Shown here in pieces: positions 45,282 through 55,100 of a stretch of DNA of 64,000 nt. Origin of the DNA: Bacteroidota bacterium (GTDB lineage: Bacteria > Bacteroidota > Bacteroidia > JABDFU01). The translations under genes and the position numbers were made by a program. Positions within the stretch are counted from its first letter, which is position 1; every line of letters starts with the position of its first letter. Below the pieces are notes generated by a model, which worked only from the letters and a program-made list of their open reading frames with translations, did no database searches and had not been told where the DNA came from. The stretch is from assembly GCA_016183775.1 (NCBI GenBank), contig JACPDY010000080.1, positions 1 to 64,000 of the forward strand, written 5' to 3'.

Positions 45282-46340
45282 TTATTCGATCTTCGTAAAC
45301 CATCGGCTCCACCTGCTTCCGCCGGTACTTCCTTTATTCATCGAAAATAAAATACAGGTCGCTTTTCCGACAATATGATTCTCCGGTACAAAACCCCAGA
45401 AGCGTGAATCGGCAGAGTTGTGACGGTTATCACCCATCATAAAATAATAATTCATTTTAAAGCAGTAGCGTGCCGCGTATTTGTCATTAATGAAAATGGA
45501 ATCGTTGCGTACCTCCAGTTTATTGTTTTCGTAAACACTTATAATACGGCGGTATAATGGCAAAACGGTTATCCCTATATTAACAGAATCGCCTTTGCGC
45601 GGTATCGCAACAGGTCCGAACCAATCAACGTTCCATTTTATTTTTTCATCGTTTGGAAAAATGAAATCGGAAAAACTTCCCTGCTTTTCACAGAACATTT
45701 CCACAACAGAAATAGCGGACATGTTTTTAAGTTTCTCCGCTTTCCTGCGGGTCAGACTAAATGAGTAATCGCCATTCTTCGATATTTTACCTCCCTCGGT
45801 AATATCAAGGGAATCAAGCAACAGCTGGCTAAGGCCACCTTTGTTGGTTTTAATATGGTAATTATACTGGAGATTTTCAGGTTCTGCAATTAATGTGTCA
45901 TTTATATAAACTGCACTTTTTCGTATTTCAAGTGTGTCGCCTGGCAAGGCTATACATCGTTTTATAAAGTGTGTGCGTTGATCAACAGGATGTTCATCTT
46001 CGTCAGGGTAATTAAAAACTACCACGTCGTTGTGTTTGATCTCCGAAAGACCCGGAATACGGAAATACGGCAATTGTATCCAGTCGAGATAGGATCGCAT
46101 GCCTGTTGTAAAGGGATAGGTCTGATGAGTAAAGGGGAAAGTAAGTGGTGTTATTGGAATGCGCGGACCGTAATCCAGTTTATTAATTATAATAAAGTCG
46201 CCCGGCTGGAGAGTTTTTTCCATGGATGGGGTAGGGATGGTAAAAGCTTCAAAGAGGAAGGCCCGAAGCAAAATGACAACAATAAGCGCGAGCAAAACAG
46301 CGCTGATCCATTCACGTAAATGACTTTTGTGTTTTTTCAA
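45282..46340 (-). CDS. lepB: Signal peptidase I
   Basis: The enzyme removes signal peptides from exported proteins at the outer face of the inner membrane. The 352-residue protein has one N-terminal membrane helix (about 12-30) and the S26 motifs: [13 protein letters not shown] with the nucleophile Ser near 39, [14 protein letters not shown] with the general base Lys near 128, and [17 protein letters not shown] near 300-316. The region between boxes C and E (about 150-290) is longer than in E. coli, which is common in Bacteroidota. It starts 12 bases after the desaturase gene. Confidence 0.95.
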   Translation of the reverse strand: MKKHKSHLREWISAVLLALIVVILLRAFLFEAFTIPTPSMEKTLQPGDFIIINKLDYGPRIPITPLTFPFTHQTYPFTTGMRSYLDWIQLPYFRIPGLSEIKHNDVVVFNYPDEDEHPVDQRTHFIKRCIALPGDTLEIRKSAVYINDTLIAEPENLQYNYHIKTNKGGLSQLLLDSLDITEGGKISKNGDYSFSLTRRKAEKLKNMSAISVVEMFCEKQGSFSDFIFPNDEKIKWNVDWFGPVAIPRKGDSVNIGITVLPLYRRIISVYENNKLEVRNDSIFINDKYAARYCFKMNYYFMMGDNRHNSADSRFWGFVPENHIVGKATCILFSMNKGSTGGSRWSRWFTKIE

Positions 46341-46352
46341 ACCATCAGGGTA

Positions 46353-47090
46353 TTAAGTTTTTCTTAACCTTATAACGCCCAACAGGTGTAGGGATCTGAC
46401 AATATAATAACCCGGATCGAACTCAAACCATTTTCTTGCAAAGTTAGGACTGTTTGGACTTTTATGGTGGTTGTTCTGGAAAAGTTCGCCCATCATTAAA
46501 AAATCGACCGGTAACGTGTTTTTACTGCGATCCTTATTGTCATAATTCTCATAGCCGTATTTATGGCCACACCAGTTTACAATGGCACCGTGTATTGGTC
46601 CCATAAAAAAATGAACAGGCAGTAATAAAAACACCCATCCCGTAGCCGCAGAAATAAAATGTAAATAAAAAGCAATGTATGCTCCGGCAAAAGTGATACG
46701 CGTTACCCACATATCACTTACCTTATCCATAAATGGCCACAAAGGGTAACGGTCTTTGAATTCAGGTTCGGGTTGGAGTTTGTTGAGCACATATTGACGG
46801 TAAATGTCTTTTGTTCGGAGCATCAATCCCCATACATCCTTTATAAAGTATGGTGAGTGAGGATCTTTTTCAGTATCGCTGTACGCATGGTGCATACGGT
46901 GTATAATAGCATAGGCCCGCGGATTCAAAAACGATGAACCCTGTGTGATAAATGTAAAAAAGTAGAAAAACCGCTCCCAGCCCTTCGTCATGCTGAACAT
47001 TTTGTGTGAACAGTACCTGTGCAGGAAAAATGTTTGAGAAAAGAGCGACAAGAACCAATGCGCAACAAAGAAAATAAGAATAGTTTTCAC
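46353..47090 (-). CDS. Acyl-CoA/fatty-acid desaturase (membrane di-iron)
   Basis: The 245-residue protein has four or so membrane helices and the three histidine boxes of integral desaturases: HRYCSH at residues 24-29, HRMHH at about 64-68 and NNHHKSP near 208-214, which bind two iron atoms. It is short for the family, being only the catalytic core. It likely inserts a double bond (delta-9 type) into membrane fatty acids. It sits directly upstream of lepB, with a 12-base gap. Confidence 0.87.
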   Translation of the reverse strand: MKTILIFFVAHWFLSLFSQTFFLHRYCSHKMFSMTKGWERFFYFFTFITQGSSFLNPRAYAIIHRMHHAYSDTEKDPHSPYFIKDVWGLMLRTKDIYRQYVLNKLQPEPEFKDRYPLWPFMDKVSDMWVTRITFAGAYIAFYLHFISAATGWVFLLLPVHFFMGPIHGAIVNWCGHKYGYENYDNKDRSKNTLPVDFLMMGELFQNNHHKSPNSPNFARKWFEFDPGYYIVRSLHLLGVIRLRKT

Positions 47091-47104
47091 CCGTGCTTAT
47101 TTTT

Positions 47105-47395
47105 GGTTTTCAATTGTCAGGTGGAATAGTCATAATATTCATTTCTGCTTGTCACGCCTTTTGGCGCGATGACTATTTTATACCTGAATTCAAAAATACA
47201 TAATCAAAGAAGGGGAACTTTAAATAGTTGTTAAATTTTTTTACACGTTGATCTACCCCTGTTTTTTGTTGTCTGTTGTTAATTGCCAGCCCTTTTAGCG
47301 ATCACCAATCACCTTCCTCTTACCACTTTCCCGTTTCCTATTCTCCCATCTCCTGACTTCCAACTTCCTGCCTCCCTCTCCTGACTCCTTTTTAC
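47105..47395. other. Gene-free stretch with a CTTCC-type pyrimidine heptamer run
   Basis: No gene is apparent between the divergent desaturase and UspA genes. From about 47300 to 47395 the plus strand is almost pure pyrimidine with degenerate seven-base units (CTGACTT, CCAACTT, CCTGCCT), related to the array at 63577-63650. A TATTTTTG element on the minus strand (47198-47191) may serve the desaturase gene. Confidence 0.6.
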
Positions 47396-47403
47396 TATAT
47401 TTG
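47396..47403 (+). promoter_or_regulatory. -7 element upstream of the UspA gene
   Basis: TATATTTG matches TAnnTTTG exactly, 23 bases before the ATG at 47427. The -33 region lies inside the pyrimidine heptamer run and has no clear TTTG. Confidence 0.5.
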
Positions 47404-47426
47404 ACCTCTGACAAAACACAATTAAA

Positions 47427-48308
47427 ATGGATTATAACAAGCTTAAAAAACGTCCTTCTTTTCCGATAGAAACGATCGCGGTGGCCATTGCTTTTTCACC
47501 GCGTTTAGATGGCTTACTCTCTGAAGCCAATCGCCTGCGTAATTACCTTGGAGCAGCTATGATATTGATACATGTGGGTGAAAAAACAGCGGACAAGGAA
47601 GAGGCATTGGATAAGAGCATGAAAACTGCAGGTATCGATCAGGGAAATTGCCGCATCATCTGGATGGATGGAGATCCGGTAGAGACGATCTTAAATGTTT
47701 GTAAGTTAAATATTGTGGACCTGTTGGTACTTGGAGCTATACAAAAAGAGAATCTGTTTAAGTTTTACCTGGGTTCTGTGGCCCGTTCCATCAGCAGAAA
47801 GGCAAAAACCTCTGTCTTTCTTATTACAGAGCCCAAAGTCGAATCGCATAAGGTGAAAAAAATTATTGTAAATGGCGTTGATAATCCAAAGACTATTCAC
47901 ACGATTAATACTTCACTCTATATTGCTAAACACCTTGGTGCAAAGGAGGTAACAATAGTAACCGAAGTTCACAACCCCGCATTAACTATGACGATGGCCG
48001 ATAGCAGCACCGCTCCTGAGGCCAGTAAAATTAAAAAGGATATAACGGAAGAGCAGGCCTCCAGGTTGCATCCGATCATTGAAGAGAGTCATAAACAATA
48101 CCCGGATATTAAGATCAAAGAAAAGATTGTTCAGGGAAGGCCGGGTTATGCTATAAGCAGTTATGCTAAAAGTAAAAATGCGGATCTGTTGGTCATTAAT
48201 TCGCCCGATATTCATCTGAACCTGCTCGATCGGATATTTACACATGATATCGAGTACGTTTTGCAAAACCTTCCGTGCAATGTGCTGATTGTTCACTCGC
48301 GCTTATAA
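47427..48308 (+). CDS. Tandem universal stress protein
   Basis: The 293-residue protein consists of two UspA domains (about 13-138 and 145-293), each with an alternating strand-helix pattern. The second ends with a typical GRPGYAISSYAKSKNADLLV and NLPCNVLIVHSR. The ATP-binding G-2x-G-9x-G-S/T motif is not well preserved in either, though the first has LGSVARSISRKAKTSVF. UspA proteins often regulate transporters; this gene is followed after one base by a cation:proton antiporter gene, suggesting it modulates that carrier. Confidence 0.9.
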   Translation: MDYNKLKKRPSFPIETIAVAIAFSPRLDGLLSEANRLRNYLGAAMILIHVGEKTADKEEALDKSMKTAGIDQGNCRIIWMDGDPVETILNVCKLNIVDLLVLGAIQKENLFKFYLGSVARSISRKAKTSVFLITEPKVESHKVKKIIVNGVDNPKTIHTINTSLYIAKHLGAKEVTIVTEVHNPALTMTMADSSTAPEASKIKKDITEEQASRLHPIIEESHKQYPDIKIKEKIVQGRPGYAISSYAKSKNADLLVINSPDIHLNLLDRIFTHDIEYVLQNLPCNVLIVHSRL

Positions 48309-48309
48309 A

Positions 48310-49554
48310 ATGTTAAAATTCACACATACTGATCTTGTACTGTTGTTAATCGCCCTTGGCGTTATTCTTATCCTTTCGCGTTTTATGGCAGAATTAGGAA
48401 AGAAGTTCAAAATGCCGATCGTAATGGGAGAAATATTTATCGGGATACTGCTTGGTCCATCTGTATTGGGCAGGCTTTGGCCCGATATGTTTACTGCCAT
48501 ATTCCCCCGTATCGGTGCTGAAAAGATTGCGTTTGATGGTATTGTTTCGCTTGCCGTAATTATGCTGCTATTTGTGGCCGGACTTGAAGTTCAGCTCAAC
48601 ATTATTTTAAAACAGGGGAAGGCCGCTATTTATACCAGTGTAACAAGTATGATCATTCCTTTTGTAATAGGATTTGCGGGAGTTTGGATGTTTCCACAGG
48701 TGCTTCAATGTGATGGGCAGGATAAATCGATCTATGCATTGTTTTTTGGTACAGCTATGGCCATTTCTGCTTTACCTGTAATTACACGCATTTTGATGGA
48801 TCTGAATATGTTTAAAACAAAGGTTGGCATGGTTATTATTTCTGCTGCAATATTCGATGACCTTACTGGCTGGCTTGTTTTTTCATTGATTTTAAGTTTG
48901 ATCGGGCAGGAAGGAGAGATACACAATATATGGAATACAATAGGTATGGTATTGGGGTTCGGTTTGTTTATGCTGCTTATTGGTAAGCGCATCATTGACA
49001 GAACACTGCCCTGGATACAGACTAAACTTTCATGGCCGGGCGGAGTGTTGTCTATTTGCCTTGGTTTTTGTTTTCTTGGTGCCGCATTTACAGAAAAGAT
49101 AGGGCTGCATGCTATATTGGGGGCCTTTATCATGGGTATTGCTTTTGGCGATTCGGTGCATTTGCACGAGAAAGCACGGGAGATCATTCACCAGTTTGTA
49201 ACCAATGTTTTTGCTCCTTTGTTTTTCGTTTCGCTCGGATTGAAGGTTGATTTTATCCGGAATTTCGACATTCAATTAGTGCTTATTGTATTGGCCATTG
49301 CGATATTTTGCAAATCATTTGGTGCCAGCCTTGGAGCATACCTTGGCGGTTTAACAAAGCGTGAATCATTGGCAGTTGGCTTTGGCTTAAATGCAAGGGG
49401 AGCAATGGAGATCATACTGGGTACGCTTGCTTTGAATGCCGGATTGATCAATGAAAAAATGTTTGTCGCGCTCGTGGTGATGGCATTGGTTACAAGCATG
49501 ATCAGCGGCCCGATGATGAAATATTTTGTAGGCGACCAAATAGCTAAACAATAA
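48310..49554 (+). CDS. Cation:proton antiporter, CPA2 (KefB/NapA-like) family
   Basis: This 414-residue protein starts at ATG 48310; an earlier in-frame TTG at 48289 lies inside the uspA gene and is rejected. It has about twelve membrane helices and the CPA2 features PIVMGEIFIGILLGPSVLG (residues about 36-54) and FDDLTGW near 184 (double Asp of the ion site). It probably exchanges K+ or Na+ for H+. There is no RCK/TrkA-N domain at the C-terminus, so regulation may rest on the neighbouring UspA protein. Confidence 0.92.
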   Translation: MLKFTHTDLVLLLIALGVILILSRFMAELGKKFKMPIVMGEIFIGILLGPSVLGRLWPDMFTAIFPRIGAEKIAFDGIVSLAVIMLLFVAGLEVQLNIILKQGKAAIYTSVTSMIIPFVIGFAGVWMFPQVLQCDGQDKSIYALFFGTAMAISALPVITRILMDLNMFKTKVGMVIISAAIFDDLTGWLVFSLILSLIGQEGEIHNIWNTIGMVLGFGLFMLLIGKRIIDRTLPWIQTKLSWPGGVLSICLGFCFLGAAFTEKIGLHAILGAFIMGIAFGDSVHLHEKAREIIHQFVTNVFAPLFFVSLGLKVDFIRNFDIQLVLIVLAIAIFCKSFGASLGAYLGGLTKRESLAVGFGLNARGAMEIILGTLALNAGLINEKMFVALVVMALVTSMISGPMMKYFVGDQIAKQ

Positions 49555-49555
49555 C

Positions 49556-50137
49556 ATGCTGGGATTAAAATTACCTACTGACCCCCGTTGGGCAAATATA
49601 GCCGAATCCAATCTCGAAGAGATTTTAATTGATCACGCCTGGTGCGAACAAAAGGCGACCTCAAATGCCATTTCTATGGTGGTTAGTTATCCCGATTATA
49701 CTGAAATGGTGGATGTGTTACTGAAGATCGCGCAGGAAGAACTTTCGCACTTTGAAATGGTTCACCAAAAGATAAAAGCAAGGGGATTTAAGTTAGCTCC
49801 GGAGCGAAAGGACAGCTATGTGAATGAACTCTATAAGTTTATGCGTACAGGTTATCGCAGGGAGATCGTCCTTATGGATCGCTTATTGTTCTCGGCGATG
49901 ATAGAGGCGCGCAGTTGCGAGCGGTTTAAAGTGCTGACTGAAAATATAAAAGACAAAGAACTTGCTGATTTTTACCGTGAGCTGATGATCAGCGAAGCGG
50001 GGCATTACACTACGTTTATCCAACTTGCCAGGAAACATCTTAATCCTGAAGAGGTTGATAAGCGCTGGAAAGAGTGGCTCGATTTTGAATCAAAAGTGAT
50101 CGCGAATTACGGCAGGAGTGAAACTATTCATGGTTAA
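49556..50137 (+). CDS. miaE: tRNA-(ms2io6A)-hydroxylase MiaE-like
   Basis: The 193-residue helical di-iron protein has ligand-bearing segments LIDHAWCEQKATSNAIS (residues 22-39), AQEELSHFEMVH (60-72), and MISEAGHYTTF near 143-153. MiaE hydroxylates the isopentenyl group of modified adenosine 37 in tRNAs. It starts one base after the antiporter gene, so it shares the transcript, without an obvious functional link. Confidence 0.9.
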   Translation: MLGLKLPTDPRWANIAESNLEEILIDHAWCEQKATSNAISMVVSYPDYTEMVDVLLKIAQEELSHFEMVHQKIKARGFKLAPERKDSYVNELYKFMRTGYRREIVLMDRLLFSAMIEARSCERFKVLTENIKDKELADFYRELMISEAGHYTTFIQLARKHLNPEEVDKRWKEWLDFESKVIANYGRSETIHG

Positions 50138-50357
50138 GCTGAATGGATTTGTATTCGCTTTCTGTTATAACCTCCCAGTGCTCTTCATAGTTGTGTAACA
50201 TGTCAGAGATGAAATTTCGATCGGGTAATATTTTCGCGTTGAATTGATATAGAAAATATTTCCCGCCGGTAGCTCTGATCTCTTCAAATGTATCGGGGGA
50301 ACTTATTTTGAAATAACTTTTATTATTCTTGTATTTGCGGTACTGCGGGTAATTCAC
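50124..50357 (-). CDS. Small conserved-looking hypothetical protein
   Basis: The 77-residue protein (starts MNYPQYRKYKNNKSYFKI) is charged and aromatic-rich with no signal peptide. Its 3' end overlaps the end of miaE by 14 bases on the other strand. Composition, the in-frame ATG and the reading continuity make it a likely real gene. It resembles short uncharacterised proteins of Bacteroidota; function unknown. Confidence 0.65.
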   Translation of the reverse strand: MNYPQYRKYKNNKSYFKISSPDTFEEIRATGGKYFLYQFNAKILPDRNFISDMLHNYEEHWEVITESEYKSIQLNHE

Positions 50358-50431
50358 GTCCTTGTGGTGTTTTTATAAGTGACAAAAATAGTACTAAATT
50401 TATTTGAATTCTTTAGGAAGTGAATAATCTG

Positions 50432-50464
50432 CTCCTTCTCCAATTGGAGAAGGGTGGGATGAGG
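50432..50464 (+). repeat. GAGAAGGGTGGGATGAGG-type repeat, single unit
   Basis: CTCCTTCTCCAATTGGAGAA followed by GGGTGGGATGAGG matches the right-hand unit at 12138-12173 and contains an 11-base self-complementary hairpin, just before the AddB-like gene. Confidence 0.65.
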
Positions 50465-50475
50465 CCTGATATATT

Positions 50476-53283
50476 ATGCAAACCTTTCTCGATCACGTAG
50501 CCGAGTATGTTTTTAAAACTTATCCCGATAAGATGAGTGAATTGTGCCTTGTTTTTCCAAATCGCCGGGCGGGTTTATTCTTTAAGGCTGCGTTGGCAAG
50601 GCGAATGGACAGGCCATTCTGGTCGCCCGAAATTTTTTCTATATATGAGGTGTACAGGGATTCCGAAAAGGATAAAGCTGAAAGTTTTGATGAGTTCACG
50701 AAATGGGGGCAAATATTATTGAGTGACTTTAATGACATTGATAGTTACCTGGTAAATGCAAAGGATCTGTTCGGAAATCTGAGAAATATAAAAGAGTTGG
50801 AGAGCTGGAGTCTTTTGGGGCCTGATCTTACACCCTTTCAACAGGATTATCTGCATTTCTGGGAATCGACCGGAAAATATTATACCGGCTTCACTGAAAG
50901 GTTGCTTAAAAGCAAGAGAGCCTATCAGGGCCTGGCGTATAGGGTCGTTGCCGGGCAGGCCGGTGAAAAAATAAAACAACACAATTGGCATAAAATAATT
51001 TTTGCCGGCTTTAATGCACTGAATGCGGCGGAAGAAAAAATTTTCAGAGAGTTGATTAGTCTTGGTAAAGCCGAAACGCTATGGGATGCCGATTCATATT
51101 ATATGAATGATAAGATGCAGGAAGCCGGAAGGTTCCTTCGAAGACACAAGGAGACGGACTTATTCAAGATAAATAGCAAAAATGAGTTCCAGTGGATTGG
51201 GAATGACCTGAACACTGATCAGAAAAGAATAACTGTTACGGGTGTTTCAAAAAACATTGCTCAGGCAAAGCTGGCGGGCCAGCTGATCGGCGATCTTTTA
51301 AAAGACAATCCGCAAACCAATTTAACACAAACCGCTATTGTGCTTGCGGACGAAAATCTGTTGTTTCCTGTGTTACATTCCCTGCCGGAGCAGGTGAGTA
51401 ATGTGAATGTAACAATGGGTTATCCATTGAAGAATACACCAATCAGCGGTTTTAGTGAATTGCTGTTTCAGTTACATGAAAATGCGCGGCGACTCAACCG
51501 CAACGCGCAATTTTATCACCATGATGTGATTAATTTGCTTAATCATCCGTATACTAAATTGCTTTTAAATAGCGGGACAGAAGCTATTACACAAAAGCTG
51601 GTCAACTATTTGCAGGAAAAGAACATTGTGTTCTGTACGCTTAAAACGTTCGATCCGGTGCTTGGTGCATCTGTATCAGAGAAAACCCGTCTGCTGAATG
51701 TGTTTTTTAATAAGTGGTCAACTGTCGGGTCGATCTTCGATTGCCTGTATTCACTCATGGATTCTTTGAAAGAACGTTCTGTTGAACAATGGAATAGAAA
51801 ATATAACACTGATACTTCGAAAACCAATCTCGAATTGGAATATCTTTTTGCGTATTCTAAAATCATAAAACGTATAAGATCTTTAACGGAAAGTTATCCG
51901 GCAATTACGGATATTAAAACCTTTCATGGTCTTTTAAAACAATTGATACGCGCCACCAATCTTTCATTTTATGGTGAACCTGTATCGGGGCTGCAGGTAA
52001 TGGGAGTGTTGGAAACCCGTACACTTGATTTTGAGAATATTATTTTGCTGTCCGTTAATGAAGGGTTGTTGCCGTCCGGCAAAACACAAAACTCATTTAT
52101 CCCTTTTGATGTAAAGCGGGTATTTGGTTTGCCAACATATTCGGAAAAGGATTCGATCTTCGCCTACCACTTTTATCGTTTGCTGCAACGCGCTAAAAAT
52201 ATTCATATCATATATAATACGGAGTCGGATAATCTTGGGGGAGGGGAAAAAAGCAGGTTTTTGACCCAATTATTATATGAGTTTCCGCAGGTTAATAAAG
52301 GAAGTACTATAAATGAACAATTGCTTGAAGTAAGTATTGAGCAACAGGCCGGTGAAACGCCAATAACTATTAGAAAAACCGATGATATACTGGAGATCAT
52401 CAATAAAAAGGGTGAAGAGGGTTTTTCTCCTTCACTTTTGAATATTTACCGTAATTGCTCACTCAGATTTTATTTTCACCTTGTAGGTCAATTGAAGGAA
52501 ACCAATGAAGTAGAAGAGACCATTGGAGCCGATACTCTTGGAAATGTTATTCATAAAACGCTGGAAGAATTTTATAAGCCAATTATTGGCAAAGCATTAG
52601 CCGTAAGTGATCTGAAGGCGATGAAAGAACAAACTGAACAAATACTAAAGCAGAATTTCGAATCCTATTATCCTGCCGACGATCTCGCATATGGAAAGAA
52701 TTTGTTAACCCTTAAAGTCGCGAATAAATTTATTCAGGGCTTTTTGGACAAAGAGATTGAAATGCTGGGTGCATTAAGTGAGCAAAAGAACAGGTTGATC
52801 ATAGAGAAGCTGGAGCAAGCTTTTGAAAGTGAGATCACAGTAGGTAGCAAAATTGTTAAAACCAGGGGCAAGATCGACCGCGTTGATATGTTTAACAACA
52901 CTTCAAGGATCATTGATTATAAGACCGGCAGAACAGAGGATAAAGAGCTGAATGTGAAAGAATGGGAATTGCTGAAGCACGACCTCAACTTAAACAAAAG
53001 CTTTCAGTTATTAATGTATGCATGGCTTTATCATAAAAATAGTGTCGTTAAAAATTTCAATAGTGTTCAGTCGGGTATAATTAGTTTCCGCCAGCTGAGT
53101 GCCGGATTAAAAACTGTTAAAATTGTTGATAGTGATAAAATCACTACTGACCATCTGCAGAAATTCGAAATAGTGCTTAAAAGTATATTGGAAGAAATTT
53201 ACGATCCCGCTGTTTCGTTCAACAAAACGGAAGATAAAGCCGTCTGTGAGTATTGTGATTTTAAAACGATTTGTAGCCGATAA
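50476..53283 (+). CDS. AddB-like protein with C-terminal PD-(D/E)XK Fe-S nuclease
   Basis: The 935-residue protein has a degenerate helicase-like region (about 1-620; LCLVFPNRRAGLFFK near 22-36, VMGVLETRTLDFENIILLS near 509) and a PD-(D/E)XK nuclease domain (about 640-935) with GNVIHKTLEEFY, KTRGKIDRVD and RIIDYKTGR. Four cysteines, C661 and the C-x2-C-x5-C at C924, C927 and C933, fit the iron-sulphur staple of AddB nucleases. It is probably one half of a double-strand break repair complex; an AddA-type UvrD helicase partner is not in the window. It appears monocistronic. Confidence 0.9.
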   Translation: MQTFLDHVAEYVFKTYPDKMSELCLVFPNRRAGLFFKAALARRMDRPFWSPEIFSIYEVYRDSEKDKAESFDEFTKWGQILLSDFNDIDSYLVNAKDLFGNLRNIKELESWSLLGPDLTPFQQDYLHFWESTGKYYTGFTERLLKSKRAYQGLAYRVVAGQAGEKIKQHNWHKIIFAGFNALNAAEEKIFRELISLGKAETLWDADSYYMNDKMQEAGRFLRRHKETDLFKINSKNEFQWIGNDLNTDQKRITVTGVSKNIAQAKLAGQLIGDLLKDNPQTNLTQTAIVLADENLLFPVLHSLPEQVSNVNVTMGYPLKNTPISGFSELLFQLHENARRLNRNAQFYHHDVINLLNHPYTKLLLNSGTEAITQKLVNYLQEKNIVFCTLKTFDPVLGASVSEKTRLLNVFFNKWSTVGSIFDCLYSLMDSLKERSVEQWNRKYNTDTSKTNLELEYLFAYSKIIKRIRSLTESYPAITDIKTFHGLLKQLIRATNLSFYGEPVSGLQVMGVLETRTLDFENIILLSVNEGLLPSGKTQNSFIPFDVKRVFGLPTYSEKDSIFAYHFYRLLQRAKNIHIIYNTESDNLGGGEKSRFLTQLLYEFPQVNKGSTINEQLLEVSIEQQAGETPITIRKTDDILEIINKKGEEGFSPSLLNIYRNCSLRFYFHLVGQLKETNEVEETIGADTLGNVIHKTLEEFYKPIIGKALAVSDLKAMKEQTEQILKQNFESYYPADDLAYGKNLLTLKVANKFIQGFLDKEIEMLGALSEQKNRLIIEKLEQAFESEITVGSKIVKTRGKIDRVDMFNNTSRIIDYKTGRTEDKELNVKEWELLKHDLNLNKSFQLLMYAWLYHKNSVVKNFNSVQSGIISFRQLSAGLKTVKIVDSDKITTDHLQKFEIVLKSILEEIYDPAVSFNKTEDKAVCEYCDFKTICSR

Positions 53284-53472
53284 ACCTGTTCTATTGGGTT
53301 TTGCTGTATGAACGAGATCAGAATTAGTTGTGAGAACCTGGATTGACCGGTTGTACATAATACGGAGTAGATCGTTGCATTTATGCTGAAATTTATCCCG
53401 TTCACGATATAGTATTGAGCGCGATTTAGTTGGGTATAATTCGTACTTTAGTTGATATAAATACCATTGAAC

Positions 53473-54159
53473 ATGAGAAAATTATTTGTCATCATTCCTT
53501 TTTTATTCGTTGGCATTGCTAATGCACAGGACCTGGAACCAACCCTCACAGAGGCTTGCTTAACAGTTAATGTAGCTGATAATAAAAAGAAACCCCAGGC
53601 CGGTGAAGCGGTAACTTTTGAAAATACCACCACTAAAAAGCAATATAGCGGTATTACAAAAGAAGATGGGAAATTTAAAATACTTGTTCCTAAAGGAGCG
53701 ACCTATAAGTTGAAGTATAAAGCCTTCAGCACGAATGTTGATTATTCAACACTTACACTGCTTGTTTCAAAAGATACGCTTGTAAGTTTTGATGTGAACA
53801 TTATTTTTGATCTGCCGAAAACCTATACACTCGATAATGTTTTTTTTGATACCGGCAAAGCCTCTTTGCGGCCTGAGTCATCAAAAGAGCTGAATGAATT
53901 GGCTGAATATATGATGCTTAAAAAATCGCTTGTTATTGAGATCGCGGGCCATACTGATAATGTGGGGGCTAAGGATGTCAACCAGAAGCTTTCAGAAGAT
54001 CGGGCCAAAACCGTTCGGGATTACATAATAAAAAAAGGTGTTGCTCCGGATCATGTTACTGCCAAAGGATACGGGGATGCACAGCCTGTCGCGGATAACA
54101 GTACAGATAAAGGCAAGCAAAAAAACAGGAGAACGGAAGTCAGAATAGTTAAGGAATAG
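53473..54159 (+). CDS. OmpA-family outer-membrane/peptidoglycan-binding protein
   Basis: The 228-residue protein starts at ATG 53473 (the earlier TTG is two codons upstream). A signal peptide ends near NAQ (residues 1-18). A carboxypeptidase-like beta domain (about 25-110; VTFENTTTKKQYSGITKEDG) leads into an OmpA C-terminal domain (about 115-228) with FFDTGKASLRPES, IAGHTDNVGAKDVNQKLSED, RAKTVRDYI and a final GKQKNRRTEVRI. Such domains bind peptidoglycan and tether the cell envelope. It converges with the response regulator gene. Confidence 0.92.
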   Translation: MRKLFVIIPFLFVGIANAQDLEPTLTEACLTVNVADNKKKPQAGEAVTFENTTTKKQYSGITKEDGKFKILVPKGATYKLKYKAFSTNVDYSTLTLLVSKDTLVSFDVNIIFDLPKTYTLDNVFFDTGKASLRPESSKELNELAEYMMLKKSLVIEIAGHTDNVGAKDVNQKLSEDRAKTVRDYIIKKGVAPDHVTAKGYGDAQPVADNSTDKGKQKNRRTEVRIVKE

Positions 54160-54165
54160 AGTTGT

Positions 54166-54864
54166 CTATTCTGTAAATTTATACCCCACGCCTCTTATTG
54201 AATGGAAATGTTTTGGTTCCTTCGGATCTCTTTCAAAGTATTTCCGGAAAGCTAAAATATAATTATCTATGGTTCTCGTTGATGGGTAAACATCAACTCC
54301 CCAGACGGTTTCAAGGATCTGTTCACGTGACACAACTTCTCCTTTGCGATCAATAAGTAATTTCAGTAACATCACTTCGCGTTTACTGAGCTGTTGTCTT
54401 TGTCCCTGAACACCTGTAATTTCGAATGTTAAAAAATTAATATTGCTTTCGCCAAAGGTATAGGTGTCGGCTGTTTTGTCAGCGTGATATGTTTTCTCAG
54501 AGCGTTTTAATAAAATTTTAATACGAAGTAAAAATTCTTCCAGGTTAAATGGCTTGGCTAAATAATCATCAGCTCCGAGCTTCAGGCCCTTTATCCTGTC
54601 ATCACTCCCGGCCTTAGCCGTTAAAAATAAAACAGGAACAGTTGTGTTTTCCAATCGTATTGTTTCGCAAAGCGTATAGCCGTCCATTTCGGGCAGCATT
54701 ACATCCAGCACAAGCAGATCATATCGCGCAGAACGGAATTCCAGCAAGGCTTTTTTACCATTGTCGGCCGTCTGAACAAAATAACCTTCCAGCTCAAGAT
54801 TAAGTCTCAGCATATTACGAAGGTGTTCTTCGTCTTCAACTATTAATATTCGTTTTGTGGCCAT
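54166..54864 (-). CDS. OmpR/PhoB-family response regulator
   Basis: The 232-residue protein combines a receiver domain (1-120; LIVEDEEHL near 7-15, phosphoacceptor Asp in LLVLDVMLPEMDG near 54, KPF near 104) and a winged-helix DNA-binding domain (about 135-230; LSKREVMLLKLLIDRKGEVV, then RTIDNYILAFRKYFE and SIRGVGYKF). It controls transcription when phosphorylated. No histidine kinase gene lies beside it, so it is an orphan here. Confidence 0.95.
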   Translation of the reverse strand: MATKRILIVEDEEHLRNMLRLNLELEGYFVQTADNGKKALLEFRSARYDLLVLDVMLPEMDGYTLCETIRLENTTVPVLFLTAKAGSDDRIKGLKLGADDYLAKPFNLEEFLLRIKILLKRSEKTYHADKTADTYTFGESNINFLTFEITGVQGQRQQLSKREVMLLKLLIDRKGEVVSREQILETVWGVDVYPSTRTIDNYILAFRKYFERDPKEPKHFHSIRGVGYKFTE

Positions 54865-54978
54865 TGTTTTGCTTCGGTATAAAGTTAATAATAAGTAACT
54901 TTGTATTAGCCGGGGCGTTATAAGTAGAATTTAAAAATAATTGCGGAATTTTTGTTGATCTGAGCGGGTCGGGAGTGA

Positions 54979-55072
54979 CAAAACGCGATGCCGGGTAGCT
55001 TGGTGGGGAGGAATCGTTTTGTCTTGATTTCTTTTGTTACTTTTCTTGATCAAGCAAGAAAAGTAAGTGAAG
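54979..55072 (+). repeat. Long interspersed intergenic repeat, copy 2
   Basis: Shares with 320-422 the order GATG..G.GTAGCTTGG, then TCTTGATTTCTTTTGTTACT, then a palindromic CTTGATCAAG followed by AAGAAAAGTAAG. It occupies the gap between a response regulator gene and mqnE. Confidence 0.6.
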
Positions 55073-55100
55073 AATTTCAAAATGCTTAAATGAATCTAAT

